From: UBA5364 sp050259235
GTDB taxonomy: Bacteria > Bacillota_I > Bacilli_A > RF39 > UBA660
Assembly (NCBI GenBank): GCA_050259235.1
Contig: JBLNAG010000002.1
Coordinates: 346,763-410,762, forward strand
Length of the DNA: 64,000 bases
Reading direction: 5' to 3'
The notes beneath the pieces were generated by a model, which did not search any database, had not been told where the DNA came from, and saw only the letters and a program-made list of their open reading frames with translations. Shown piece by piece: positions 9,084-17,940 of this stretch. The position numbers were made by a program, and so were the translations under genes. Numbering within the stretch: the first letter of the stretch is position 1; each line of letters begins with the position of its first letter.

Positions 9084-9860
9084 CTATTCTATAGCAAAAG
9101 GATTGTTAATTGTTCCTTTGCCTTTTATCTTTAATCCATATTTTATGTAAAATACTGGTTCTATATAAAAATTTGTTTGATTAGTTCCTTCAATAGTCGC
9201 AAAACCTGTAGCATAATTTATAATCCAATTTGTTTTATCAGTTTGACTGTTTAATGTCCAACTAATACCATCACCATATATATAATTATCTGGACATCCC
9301 TTATTATTTATTAAGCATGTACGATCTAACAAACTTGATGAATAATCACTAAGGGTTAATAAGCCAATATAATTTTTTACTTTTCTTGTTATTTCATTCT
9401 CTTTTAACAATTCAAACTTCCCAGCAATTACTTTTTCATAAACCTCATTGGTTATTCTACCCATTTCCCAATCATGGGAAATAATTAATTTCTTTGACTT
9501 TTTGCTTAAACTATTATAATAAATATCATTTAGATATTCTCTTAATGAGGAATTTCTCCAATCACCATTATTGTTTATATCAAAAGGAATATCTTCATTT
9601 AAATTTATATTAGGAGCTTTTATTTTAATAGTACCATCATTTTCAAATGAAATAATTCTAAGTAATTGGTCATTAAATTTAATATAATTATTAGGATTTT
9701 TTCCGCGATAAACATATCTGTCTATCTCTAAATATAATCCCTCATTTTTATTATCTGTTTGAATAGGTATATTAAGTTCTTTTTCTACAAGCTTTTCACC
9801 TCTTGGTGCACAACCAGTTAGTAAAAAGGAAATACCAATAATTACTAAAAAATACTTCAT
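9084..9860 (-). CDS. Lipoprotein with a DUF6273-like extracellular domain
   Basis: 258 residues from ATG 9860, chosen because GAGGAG lies just upstream; a longer frame to 9899 runs into the previous terminator. The signal segment ends in the lipobox LTGC at about residue 17. The mature part has a beta-rich, aromatic pattern (NYIKFNDQLLRIISF near the start, GDWRNSSLREYLND in the middle, then a GDGISWTLNS region). This resembles the DUF6273-type domain common in Firmicute surface proteins. Two Cys at about 191 and 197 could form a disulfide. It lies 10 bases upstream of rsmA, a position rnmV occupies in relatives. No catalytic function can be named. Confidence 0.72.
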   Translation of the reverse strand: MKYFLVIIGISFLLTGCAPRGEKLVEKELNIPIQTDNKNEGLYLEIDRYVYRGKNPNNYIKFNDQLLRIISFENDGTIKIKAPNINLNEDIPFDINNNGDWRNSSLREYLNDIYYNSLSKKSKKLIISHDWEMGRITNEVYEKVIAGKFELLKENEITRKVKNYIGLLTLSDYSSSLLDRTCLINNKGCPDNYIYGDGISWTLNSQTDKTNWIINYATGFATIEGTNQTNFYIEPVFYIKYGLKIKGKGTINNPFAIE

Positions 9861-9874
9861 AAATACTCCTCTAA

Positions 9875-9897
9875 TAAAAAAGGGGTTTACCAACCCC
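9875..9897 (-). terminator. Terminator inside the end of the 3D-domain gene
   Basis: Stem GGGGTT/AACCCC, the most GC-rich hairpin seen here. The stop codon TAA (9889-9887) begins in the 4-base loop. Six U follow, then directly the ribosome site of the next gene. Confidence 0.85.
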
Positions 9898-10576
9898 ATC
9901 TTTTGACATTAAAAATTGTGTTTCTGTTTGTTGCTATATTATTATCTTTTTCTGTTTCAAGTGCTAAATCTATTAGTGTCCATCCTGCATTATAAGCATC
10001 TCTCATACCACTACCGGTATCCATTACAATCCCAAGAACACTATCAAATTCACTATTTTTTATTTCAATAATTGTTCCACAAGGAAATGCTCGTTGATCA
10101 GCTGCTAAAATTCTAACTTTACCAAAATCTTTATCTTCATAATAAATACCATCATTGATTAAATTATGATAAGTATTATTAGGAGTTTTACACCAAGTTA
10201 TTCCTTTTCCATCACAAGTAGCACAATCTGGTCCATAAACAGTAAGGACACCATTAAATTTTCCATATGCCCCTCCGCCTTGTTCAATAACCTCATCTAC
10301 TTTAGGTTTTATAACTCGCAAATTGTTTCCCAACTCATCTTGATAAACTAAACCATCTTCACCTTTAACTAAAACATTAGTTATATTGTATGGTATTTTA
10401 TAATTTATTTTTGTAATTGTATTGTATTCAACAACCGTATTAACAAAATTTAAACCTTTATCGTTATTATCATTTTTAATATCATAATTAAAAATAGTAT
10501 TTCCACCAATAGAAATGACACTAATAATTAATAAATGAAACCATTTAGCTACAATTTGTAGCAAATATATATTCAT
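9887..10576 (-). CDS. G5 and 3D domain cell-wall protein (YabE-like)
   Basis: 229 residues from ATG 10576. The GTG nine bases upstream is part of the ribosome site AGAGGTGG and was rejected as a start. An N-terminal hydrophobic helix (about 4-25) acts as signal or anchor. A G5-like segment follows (about 50-100, ending DEVIEQGGG). The C-terminal 3D domain carries GTIIEI and VMDTGSGMRDAY, the double-psi barrel with conserved Asp residues seen in YabE and MltA. Such proteins are linked to peptidoglycan turnover and spore or resuscitation functions. The position next to tatD and metG matches yabE in B. subtilis. Four Cys (CATC and nearby) are unusual for an exported Bacillota protein. Confidence 0.85.
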   Translation of the reverse strand: MNIYLLQIVAKWFHLLIISVISIGGNTIFNYDIKNDNNDKGLNFVNTVVEYNTITKINYKIPYNITNVLVKGEDGLVYQDELGNNLRVIKPKVDEVIEQGGGAYGKFNGVLTVYGPDCATCDGKGITWCKTPNNTYHNLINDGIYYEDKDFGKVRILAADQRAFPCGTIIEIKNSEFDSVLGIVMDTGSGMRDAYNAGWTLIDLALETEKDNNIATNRNTIFNVKRWGW

Positions 10577-10613
10577 TAAATCCACCTCTTAAATTATTTG
10601 TCACAACAAAATT

Positions 10614-11378
10614 TTAACATATATCGAGATGTAAGTCAAATTGACGGCAAGCATTTTCAGTAGTCTCGGTAAAGACTTTTTCTAAAGTAATTTCTTTAAT
10701 TTCCGCCATTTTTTCAGCAATATATACAATATTATATGGTTCGTTTATCTTACCCCTTAATGGTTCTGGGGATAAATACGGACTATCAGTTTCTAGTAGT
10801 AAATTTTTGATATCAATCTTTTCTACTATTTCCTTTAACTTAGTACTATTCTTGAAGGTTAGCACGCCACCTATTCCTAACATAGCACCCATTTCAATAA
10901 AATTATAAGCCATTTCTAAGCTATAGCTATAACAGTGGATAACTATTTTCCCACCATTAAAATGTTCCTTTAATATATTATATGTATCATTAGCTGAATC
11001 ACGACTGTGAACAACTACCGTTTTATTATGTTTTTTAGCAATCATCAATTGTTTAATAAATATTTCTATTTGTTTTTCTTTATTATCTTTTGTCCAATAA
11101 AAATCTAATCCTATTTCTCCAATACCAATTATCTTAGGATTGTTAATATTTTCTTCAATAAACTTCAAATCATCATCATTAACACTATCTACTTCTTCAG
11201 GATGAATACCTAAAGTTCCATAAACATTATTGTATTTTTCAATTAATGATAATACCTCTTTATTATTTTTAGTATTAGATCCACTTACAATAATAATATT
11301 GCTTCCCATCTTTTTTACTATTTCATCAATATTGTTATAATCTTCATTTGACAAATGTGCATGTGTGTCAATCATCAT
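10614..11378 (-). CDS. tatD: TatD-family metal-dependent hydrolase
   Basis: 254 residues from ATG 11378 (AGGTGAT 5 bases upstream; the next codon is also ATG). It is a TIM-barrel nuclease or deoxyribonuclease of the TatD/YcfH family. Metal ligands are visible: DTHAHL at the start, GEIGLDFYW (about 88-96), VVHSRD, HCYS and ETDSPYLSP. The length matches the family. It sits between metG and the YabE-like gene exactly as yabD does in B. subtilis. A strong hairpin lies just before its ribosome site. Confidence 0.94.
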   Translation of the reverse strand: MMIDTHAHLSNEDYNNIDEIVKKMGSNIIIVSGSNTKNNKEVLSLIEKYNNVYGTLGIHPEEVDSVNDDDLKFIEENINNPKIIGIGEIGLDFYWTKDNKEKQIEIFIKQLMIAKKHNKTVVVHSRDSANDTYNILKEHFNGGKIVIHCYSYSLEMAYNFIEMGAMLGIGGVLTFKNSTKLKEIVEKIDIKNLLLETDSPYLSPEPLRGKINEPYNIVYIAEKMAEIKEITLEKVFTETTENACRQFDLHLDIC

Positions 11379-11389
11379 AAATATCACCT

Positions 11390-11422
11390 AAAAAGATTAT
11401 ATCATATTGATATAATCTTTTT
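11390..11422 (-). terminator. Hairpin between the small membrane gene and tatD
   Basis: A perfect 14-bp stem (AAAAAGATTATATC with GATATAATCTTTTT) and a 5-base loop. It overlaps the stop codon of the small gene at 11421 and runs straight into the tatD ribosome site. It could be a terminator or an attenuator. It is AT-rich, so its efficiency is uncertain. Confidence 0.6.
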
Positions 11423-11588
11423 AAGTCCTTTTCAAATACATAAATTTGGTAAGATAAAAACCAGCTACAAGTAAGTACAAGATGTCAACAATATTTATCT
11501 TGACTACCAAATTGCCTATAATTAAAAGAAATATAGCTAAAAACACTAGTAATACTCTTCTAAAACATTTATCTTTTATAGGTAACAC
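11421..11588 (-). CDS. Small two-helix membrane protein (55 residues)
   Basis: A short frame starting with GTG 11588, eight bases after GGAG, and ending TAA at 11421. The product starts MLPIKDKCFRR, then has a hydrophobic helix (about 12-30, VLLVFLAIFLLIIGNLVV). A second helix follows (about 33-52), and the protein ends KRT. The positively charged N-terminus and charged C-terminus fit an integral membrane protein. A -10/-35 pair (11627-11656) lies upstream and a hairpin covers the stop, so it looks like a complete unit of its own. The family is not recognised. Its reality rests on the ribosome site, the amphipathic pattern and the flanking signals. Confidence 0.5.
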   Translation of the reverse strand: MLPIKDKCFRRVLLVFLAIFLLIIGNLVVKINIVDILYLLVAGFYLTKFMYLKRT

Positions 11589-11626
11589 GAGGCTTTCTCC
11601 TTACTATAAAGTTTTACAACAACACT

Positions 11627-11656
11627 AATATATCATTATGAATATAATAAATGCAA
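11627..11656 (-). promoter_or_regulatory. Candidate promoter for the small membrane gene
   Basis: On the minus strand TTGCAT, 18 bases, TATATT. It lies in the gap after metG and about 40 bases ahead of the GTG start. Confidence 0.4.
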
Positions 11657-11707
11657 ATGTTTTTTATCTTTTTTATATGACATTTTACAACATTTTACAA
11701 TAATTGC

Positions 11708-13258
11708 CTATTCTTCACTCTTTAATTTGCTTAAAGTTTCTTCTTTATCAAGTCTAGCAAATAGTGGTTTAGCATCATTTAATTTAATTCCTTCATCTAA
11801 ACAACCAAATCTTAATTCTTTATTATTAGTATTTAACTGTTCAAATATCTTGTTAGATGTATCAGGTAAGAATGGTTCTAATAAAACTGCTCCAATTCTT
11901 ATAGATTCTAATATATTATATAAAACTGTTTTTAAACGATCTTGTTTTGTTTCATCATGAGCTAATACCCAAGGTGTGGTTTCATCAATATATTTATTAC
12001 TTCTTCTAAATATTTCAAATATTTCATCTATAGCATCCGCAATTCTAAGATTATCCATTTTACTATCTACTTTAGCTGGGACACTGCTTACTAGTTTAAT
12101 TAGATCTTTATCTACTTCATCACTAACACCAGGATTACTAACAATACCCTCAAAGTATTTATGGGTCATAGCTATGGTACGATTAACTAAATTTCCTAGC
12201 ACATTAGCTAAATCACCATTTACTCTCTCAATTAGTAATTCATTAGTAAAATTACCATCACTAGCAAAAGGCATTTCGTGTAACATATAGTATCTAACTG
12301 CATCTACACCGAAAACTTGGACTAATTTATCAGCATAAACAATATTTCCCTTACTCTTACTCATCTTATCATCACTAAATAGCATCCATGGATGACCAAA
12401 AATTTTCTTTGGTAAAGGTAAATCTAATGCCATTAACATAATTGGCCAATAAATAGTATGAAATCTTAAAATATCTTTCCCTATTAAATGAACATCAGCT
12501 GGCCAATATTTTTTAAATTCTTCGCTATGATTTCCATCAGGATCATAACCTAAGAAAGTAATATAATTGCTTAGTGCATCAAGCCATACATAAATAACAT
12601 GTTTTTCATCAAACGAAACAGGAATTCCCCATTTAAATGAAGTTCTAGAAACACATAAATCTTGAATACCTGGTTTAATGAAATTATTAATTATTTCATT
12701 CTTTCTACTTTCAGGTTCAATAAAATCAGGGTGTTCATTAATATATTCTTCCAATCTTTTAGTATACTTACTTAATTTTAAGAAATAAGCTTCTTCACAA
12801 GCAGCACTAACACTTCTCCCACAATCAGGACATACATTATTAACTAATTGTGATTCTGTATAGAAAGATTCACAAGGAGTACAATATAAACCTTCATATT
12901 TCCCAAGATAAATATCCCCTTGGTCATATAACTTTTTGAAAATTTTTGATACCTTTTCCATATGAAAAGGATCAGTAGTTCTCACAAAACGATCATAACT
13001 AGTATTCATTATATCCCATATATCTTTTACTTCTTTTGCTTTCTCATCAACATAATCTTGAGTATCTTGATTATTTTTTTTCGCATATTCTTCAATTTTT
13101 TGACCATGTTCATCAGTCCCTGTTTGAAAATATACGTCATAACCCTTGGCTCTTTTATAACGCGCAATCGCATCCGCTAAAACTATTTCATAAGTATTAC
13201 CTATATGAGGTTTAGCTGAGGTATAGGCAATTGCCGTTGATATATAATATTTTTCCAT
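11708..13258 (-). CDS. metG: Methionyl-tRNA synthetase (short form)
   Basis: 516 residues. It charges tRNA(Met). The class I signatures are KPHIGN (about 16-21) and KMSKSKGN (about 295-302). A zinc knuckle with two Cys pairs is at about 126-147 (CTPC and CPDC), as in the MetRS1 type. It lacks the C-terminal tRNA-binding dimerisation domain of about 130 residues found in B. subtilis MetS. The start ATG directly abuts the dut stop codon, and the ribosome site lies inside dut, so the two are translationally coupled. Both lie downstream of a T-box leader with an AUG specifier. Confidence 0.96.
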   Translation of the reverse strand: MEKYYISTAIAYTSAKPHIGNTYEIVLADAIARYKRAKGYDVYFQTGTDEHGQKIEEYAKKNNQDTQDYVDEKAKEVKDIWDIMNTSYDRFVRTTDPFHMEKVSKIFKKLYDQGDIYLGKYEGLYCTPCESFYTESQLVNNVCPDCGRSVSAACEEAYFLKLSKYTKRLEEYINEHPDFIEPESRKNEIINNFIKPGIQDLCVSRTSFKWGIPVSFDEKHVIYVWLDALSNYITFLGYDPDGNHSEEFKKYWPADVHLIGKDILRFHTIYWPIMLMALDLPLPKKIFGHPWMLFSDDKMSKSKGNIVYADKLVQVFGVDAVRYYMLHEMPFASDGNFTNELLIERVNGDLANVLGNLVNRTIAMTHKYFEGIVSNPGVSDEVDKDLIKLVSSVPAKVDSKMDNLRIADAIDEIFEIFRRSNKYIDETTPWVLAHDETKQDRLKTVLYNILESIRIGAVLLEPFLPDTSNKIFEQLNTNNKELRFGCLDEGIKLNDAKPLFARLDKEETLSKLKSEE

Positions 13259-13744
13259 TTAATCATCTCCTTTATTGGTGCTTCCTAAACCACCAATTCT
13301 CTCACTATTTATTTCATCTTCATTATCTACAGTTAAGAAAATAGTAAAAATTCCTTGAGCATATTTATCATTTTTCTTAACAACATAATTTTCAGTACCC
13401 TCATTTTGTAAAGCAATCCACATATGCCCTTCATTGTTAGAATTGTTATAATAATCGCTTTCAATAATTCCTACTTGATTACACATCCGTATATTATATT
13501 TAAACCCCATACTACTTCTAACTAATAACATTAACATTTCATTATTTCCCATATATACCTTTATTCCTGTTGGAATAATAACTCTTTCCCCCGGTTTAAT
13601 AACAAATCCTTCAATTGCTTTAAAATCATAACCAGCACTATTCTTAGTAGAACGAACAGGTAATTCATAATTATCATATAGTGATTGATCATCTTTTATG
13701 TCTTTTTTAAATTGATCAAATGATATTTTTCCAAATCCTCGCAT
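13259..13744 (-). CDS. dut: dUTP diphosphatase (trimeric dUTPase)
   Basis: 161 residues. It hydrolyses dUTP to dUMP, keeping uracil out of DNA and feeding thymidylate synthesis. Conserved motifs in order: NSAGYDF (about 36-42), VRSSMGFK, a GIIESDYYN segment holding the catalytic Asp and base-stacking Tyr, and the P-loop-like RIGGLGSTNK near the C-terminus. The start has AAAGGTGGG upstream. It is the first gene behind the Met T-box and is immediately followed by metG. Pairing of dUTPase with methionyl-tRNA control is unusual. Its function is clear; its regulation is inferred from position. Confidence 0.94.
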   Translation of the reverse strand: MRGFGKISFDQFKKDIKDDQSLYDNYELPVRSTKNSAGYDFKAIEGFVIKPGERVIIPTGIKVYMGNNEMLMLLVRSSMGFKYNIRMCNQVGIIESDYYNNSNNEGHMWIALQNEGTENYVVKKNDKYAQGIFTIFLTVDNEDEINSERIGGLGSTNKGDD

Positions 13745-13761
13745 ATATTTCCCACCTTTAC

Positions 13762-13982
13762 AAAAAAAATCACATCCATCTTAAGGACGTGATTACGCGG
13801 TACCACCTTATTTTATAACTATTGTTATACACTCAAATAACTTAACGCATTCATACGGTTTAATCTACATATCGATTAAACGATTCAGGAGCCATTAAAA
13901 TAACCAATCAAAGCTTATTTCCACCAACAAAGCTCTCTTTATTTGATTAAATTATTTCTCTTTCCATCAAAATCTTTGAATT
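13762..13982 (-). promoter_or_regulatory. T-box leader, methionine type, with terminator
   Basis: The leader precedes dut-metG. The T-box core GGTGGTACCGCG is on the minus strand at 13807-13796. A Stem I-like AGAGAGC and GGTGGAAATAAGC lie upstream. In the expected specifier position there is AUG followed by G (13895-13893), which fits the metG target. The terminator is at 13762-13794: AATCAC-G-TCC pairs with GGA-T-GTGATT and eight U follow. Uncharged tRNA(Met) should stabilise the antiterminator and switch the operon on. Confidence 0.93.
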
Positions 13983-13988
13983 GAATGT

Positions 13989-14017
13989 ATTATAACATAT
14001 TAATTTTTATTCTTCAA
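13989..14017 (-). promoter_or_regulatory. Sigma-A promoter of the T-box operon
   Basis: Minus strand TTGAAG, 17 bases, TATAAT. The -35 box overlaps the last codons of spoVT. Transcription would begin just upstream of the T-box leader. Confidence 0.85.
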
Positions 14018-14537
14018 GATATTTACTTAAAAAGTTAGAAACTATTTGGATAATTTTGTAATCTACTTCACTAACTGGTTCCTCATCATCATAAATAATT
14101 ACTAATCCAGCACTGTCACCATTAACAATAATTGCACTAATTGCATAAGTTCCTTCTAGTTCAACGCCATTGATTAATTCAAGCTTCTTTTTATACTTTT
14201 CAAGAATGTTTTCTCTTCTATCAATATATTTATTTAATGATTCACTAATTTCTTGATTTAAATATTCTTTTCTTAATGAACCACTGACTGCAATAATACT
14301 ATCTCGATTAGTAATAATTATATTTTTCTTTAAAAATGAATAAATACCATCAGTAAAGGGTTGTGCAAAATCTTCTACTTTTTTCATTAAAGAATATTTT
14401 CTTAGCACTATATCCTTATCATCTATGCATATTTCTAAATTTTCTCCGTCTTTTATTCTTAAAATTTTCCTTATTTCTTTTGGTATAACAATTCTACCTA
14501 GTTCATCTATTCTTCTTACGATTCCTGTTGTTTTCAT
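14007..14537 (-). CDS. spoVT: Stage V sporulation regulator SpoVT
   Basis: 176 residues, close to the 178 of B. subtilis. The N-terminal AbrB-type swapped-hairpin domain (MKTTGIVRRIDELGRIVIP, about 1-50) binds DNA. The rest (about 55-176) fits the GAF-like C-terminal domain that sets SpoVT apart from short AbrB proteins. SpoVT modulates forespore genes late in sporulation. It lies just downstream of mfd and pth, the same order as in B. subtilis. A candidate forespore (sigma-G type) promoter precedes it. Other AbrB-family regulators are shorter, so this call is fairly sure. Confidence 0.9.
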   Translation of the reverse strand: MKTTGIVRRIDELGRIVIPKEIRKILRIKDGENLEICIDDKDIVLRKYSLMKKVEDFAQPFTDGIYSFLKKNIIITNRDSIIAVSGSLRKEYLNQEISESLNKYIDRRENILEKYKKKLELINGVELEGTYAISAIIVNGDSAGLVIIYDDEEPVSEVDYKIIQIVSNFLSKYLEE

Positions 14538-14553
14538 TTTTACCTCCTATAAA

Positions 14554-14582
14554 TATTTTGTCTATTAAGGGGGAATTTATAC
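14554..14582 (-). promoter_or_regulatory. Candidate sigma-G-type promoter of spoVT
   Basis: Minus strand GTATA, 17 bases, CAAAATA. This resembles the forespore pattern (-35 GNATA, -10 CATNNTA, one mismatch). B. subtilis spoVT is known to be sigma-G dependent. AGGAGG and the ATG follow at suitable distance. Confidence 0.45.
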
Positions 14583-14605
14583 GAAAAAGAACATTTTAAA
14601 GTTTT

Positions 14606-17600
14606 TTAATCAACAATTGATTTTTCAATTATTTCTATTAGTTCAATTAAGTAATATATAAAATGTTTTTCTAGTTTTACTGTATCTAATATTATAACCA
14701 ACCTTTTATTTTTCAAACTTAGTCTAAACATTCTACTAATTCTATTTGTTTCAATAAATAAGAATTCCCCATTAATCTTCTTTGTTAGATTAGGATCCAA
14801 TGTAATTTCTATAAAGTTTTTCGTTTGTTTTATATTTGTGATGTTTAATCTATTAGCAAGTTTTTCAAACCACTCTTGGTACATATAGATAATAAGGGTT
14901 TCAGATAATTTCCCAAATCTATCTTCCAAAGTGCTTTTAGTTTCCAATAATCTTTCGTAAGAATCAATTCCATTGATTTTTTTATGAATTTCAATCTTTA
15001 ATTCTTCTTCTGCCACATAGCTGTCATCGATTGACGTTTCAACATCTAATAATGGTTGCGCCGATACCTCTTTTTCTTCAATAATGTTACCTTTTAAGGC
15101 ATTAATTTCATTGTTTAACATTTCTAAGAATAATTCAACCCCAATAGTATCAACAAAACCAGCTTGTTCACTACCTAATATATCACCTGCCCCTCGTATT
15201 GATAAATCTCTCATCGCTATTGCAAATCCACTACCTAATTCAGTAAATTCTTTAATAGCCTTTAATCTTTTGGTTGCTACTTCTGATAAAATCTTAGTTT
15301 TATCATACATTAAGTAACAATAAGCAATTTTATTACTTCTTCCAACACGCCCTCTTATTTGATATAGTTGTGATAACCCAAAGTAATCAGCATTTATTAT
15401 TATTAAAGTATTAACACTAGGTATATCAATACCCGTTTCAATAATTGTTGTACAAAGTAAAACATCATATTCATGATTGATAAACCTAAACATAATATCT
15501 TCTAGTTTACTTTTAGGCATTTGCCCATGAACTGCAACTACCCTTGCATCTGGTACTAAGCTAGATATTTCAACTAGTTTACTTTGCATGTCTTCAATCT
15601 TATTATATAAAATAAATGTCTGTCCATTTCTTGATAATTCCTTATAAATTGCATCTTTAATAATTTGATTATTTTCAGATAAAACATAAGTTTGAATTGG
15701 ATATCTATTAACAGGCGGTGTTTCAATAAGAGATAAACTTCTAATTCCTGCCATTGACATTTGTAATGTACGTGGGATTGGTGTAGCTGATAAAGTTAAT
15801 ATATCAATATTATTTTTATATTTCTTTATTTTTTCTTTATGAGTAACACCAAATCTTTGTTCTTCATCAATAACCAACAAACCTAAATCTTTGAACTCTA
15901 TTTCATCATTTAAAATCTTATGAGTTCCAATTAAAAGATCAATCTTACCTTCTTTTACATCTTTTATGATTTTTTTAGTTTCTTTAGGTGTAACAAATCT
16001 ATTTAATAATGCAATATTTACTGGAAATGAATTAAATCTTTCCATGGCATTATTATAATGCTGACTAGAAAGAATAGTTGTTGGACATAAAAGTGCTACT
16101 TGTTTACCAGACATAATTGCTTTGAACATTGCTCTAAAAGCAACTTCTGTCTTTCCATAACCAACATCACCACATAATATTCGATCCATTGGTCTAGAAC
16201 TTTCCATATCTTTTTTAATTTCTTCAACTACTTTTAATTGATCAGTAGTTTCCTCATACGCAAATTCATCTTCAAATTGATATTGTTCTTCAGTATCACT
16301 TTTAAAAGCAAAACCTTCGCTTGCTTCTCTTAAAGCATATAACTTTAATAATTCAGAAGCAATATCCCTAATTCTCTTTCGGGCAGTAAGTTTAGTTTTA
16401 GCCCATTCGGCACTACCTAACTTATTTATTTTCGGTACCATGCCATCTTTAGAAGAATACTTACTGATTAATTCAATCTTTTCTACCGGAATATATAGCT
16501 TATCACTGCCCTTATATTCAACTAATAGATAATCTTTTTTTAAACCATTTTTTAATAAACTTTTAATACCACAATAAATACCTATTCCATGCACACTATG
16601 AACAATATAGTCACCTATAGCTAATTTAGTTAAATCCCTAATTTTAGTACCAAATTTAAAATTGGTTTTATATATATTATTGTTGTCTTTCTTATTAAAT
16701 AATTCCCTTTCACTAATAACAACTAAGTCATTATATATAAATCCACTGTTAATATTCTTAACTATAACATTGATTTTATTAGGGATAATGTTACTTTCAT
16801 TAGTAATAATTATATTCTTATTATTTAATTCATCTATGACTTTATTAACTTTATAAGTATCATGTAAACAAATTATAACCTGTTTTTTTATTTTTAAATA
16901 TTCGTCTAACTTTTTATTAATGCTTTCAGTATTCCCCAAAAACGGTTCTACTTCTTTAGCATCATAAATCATATTACTAATTTGCTTCATTTCATTATCA
17001 AAAGTATTGAAGTATATTACATCATGACTTTTAATATCATAAAAGTCATTCATATATTTGGTATTACCATCTAAATTTAGACTGACATTATAATTAAATA
17101 TCTCTTCTTGTAGTAATTTATTACTAATTTCTAATTGATGATAATCATTGAAAATAGTAACTCCATTCAAATAATCACTAATATTAGAAACATTTCCATA
17201 ATCAATAAGTTCTCGATGCTTAATATCAAAAGTATCAATGTCATTATCTACCAAAAATTCTGTATTAGAATCTATTTCTATTTCTTTTATATTTTTAATT
17301 GTTAATTGACTATTAACGTCAAAAGTTCTAATCGAATCAATTGTATCTCCCCAATATTCAATTCTTATTGGATCTACTTCACTTATGGGAAATATATCTA
17401 CTACAAAGCCTCTAACTGCTACTTCACCAGTTTTATTTACTACAGTTTCTCTTGTATACCCATACTTAAATAACTTTTTGACTAAATCATCTATTTTAAA
17501 ATTATCATTTACCTTTAATTTAATTTTACAATTATCAAAAATTTTCTTTTCTGGTAAATATCTTAAATATCCCATTAAATTAGTAATAACAATTTTTTTA

Positions 17601-17896
17601 CCACTTTGATTTAATGATTTCAAAGTTTCCAATCTGGTTGTTTTAAGTTCTGGACTAATAGCTAATGCTTCACTAGTTAAAAAGTCATCCATTGGAAATA
17701 ACAATACATCTTTTGTGTAATTAGTAAGATTTTGATAATATTGGCTAGCTTCATATAAAGAACTTGTCACTAAAAGAATATTCTTATCATCATTCATAAA
17801 TAGATTATATGTGTATATGCATTTTAATTCATTAGTTAAACCAACTATTCCTTTATGTTGATCATTTATATCAAATATTTTATCAAAAATAGACAT
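14606..17896 (-). CDS. mfd: Transcription-repair coupling factor
   Basis: About 1096 residues from ATG 17896, chosen for the GGGGGTGG upstream; a longer in-frame start at 17941 lacks a ribosome site. Mfd removes stalled RNA polymerase from DNA lesions and recruits the UvrABC system. A UvrB-like N-terminal region comes first. The RNA polymerase-interacting CarD-like domain follows (about 465-530, LAIGDYIVHSVHGIGIY). The RecG-like motor has Walker A GDVGYGKTEVA, the DEEQ box (VIDEEQRFG) and SATPIPRTLQMS. The TRCF C-terminal domain is present. Order pth-mfd-spoVT is the B. subtilis one, without fin. Confidence 0.96.
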   Translation of the reverse strand: MSIFDKIFDINDQHKGIVGLTNELKCIYTYNLFMNDDKNILLVTSSLYEASQYYQNLTNYTKDVLLFPMDDFLTSEALAISPELKTTRLETLKSLNQSGKKIVITNLMGYLRYLPEKKIFDNCKIKLKVNDNFKIDDLVKKLFKYGYTRETVVNKTGEVAVRGFVVDIFPISEVDPIRIEYWGDTIDSIRTFDVNSQLTIKNIKEIEIDSNTEFLVDNDIDTFDIKHRELIDYGNVSNISDYLNGVTIFNDYHQLEISNKLLQEEIFNYNVSLNLDGNTKYMNDFYDIKSHDVIYFNTFDNEMKQISNMIYDAKEVEPFLGNTESINKKLDEYLKIKKQVIICLHDTYKVNKVIDELNNKNIIITNESNIIPNKINVIVKNINSGFIYNDLVVISERELFNKKDNNNIYKTNFKFGTKIRDLTKLAIGDYIVHSVHGIGIYCGIKSLLKNGLKKDYLLVEYKGSDKLYIPVEKIELISKYSSKDGMVPKINKLGSAEWAKTKLTARKRIRDIASELLKLYALREASEGFAFKSDTEEQYQFEDEFAYEETTDQLKVVEEIKKDMESSRPMDRILCGDVGYGKTEVAFRAMFKAIMSGKQVALLCPTTILSSQHYNNAMERFNSFPVNIALLNRFVTPKETKKIIKDVKEGKIDLLIGTHKILNDEIEFKDLGLLVIDEEQRFGVTHKEKIKKYKNNIDILTLSATPIPRTLQMSMAGIRSLSLIETPPVNRYPIQTYVLSENNQIIKDAIYKELSRNGQTFILYNKIEDMQSKLVEISSLVPDARVVAVHGQMPKSKLEDIMFRFINHEYDVLLCTTIIETGIDIPSVNTLIIINADYFGLSQLYQIRGRVGRSNKIAYCYLMYDKTKILSEVATKRLKAIKEFTELGSGFAIAMRDLSIRGAGDILGSEQAGFVDTIGVELFLEMLNNEINALKGNIIEEKEVSAQPLLDVETSIDDSYVAEEELKIEIHKKINGIDSYERLLETKSTLEDRFGKLSETLIIYMYQEWFEKLANRLNITNIKQTKNFIEITLDPNLTKKINGEFLFIETNRISRMFRLSLKNKRLVIILDTVKLEKHFIYYLIELIEIIEKSIVD

Positions 17897-17940
17897 ATGT
17901 CCACCCCCTTTAGACGCCAAAAATGATACTTTTGGTATCA

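Noticed and set aside
9463..9482. ATTTCCC and GGGAAAT separated by six bases, a split Noc site
   Set aside because: It lies in lipoprotein coding sequence, and the six-base gap does not fit the continuous Noc palindrome.
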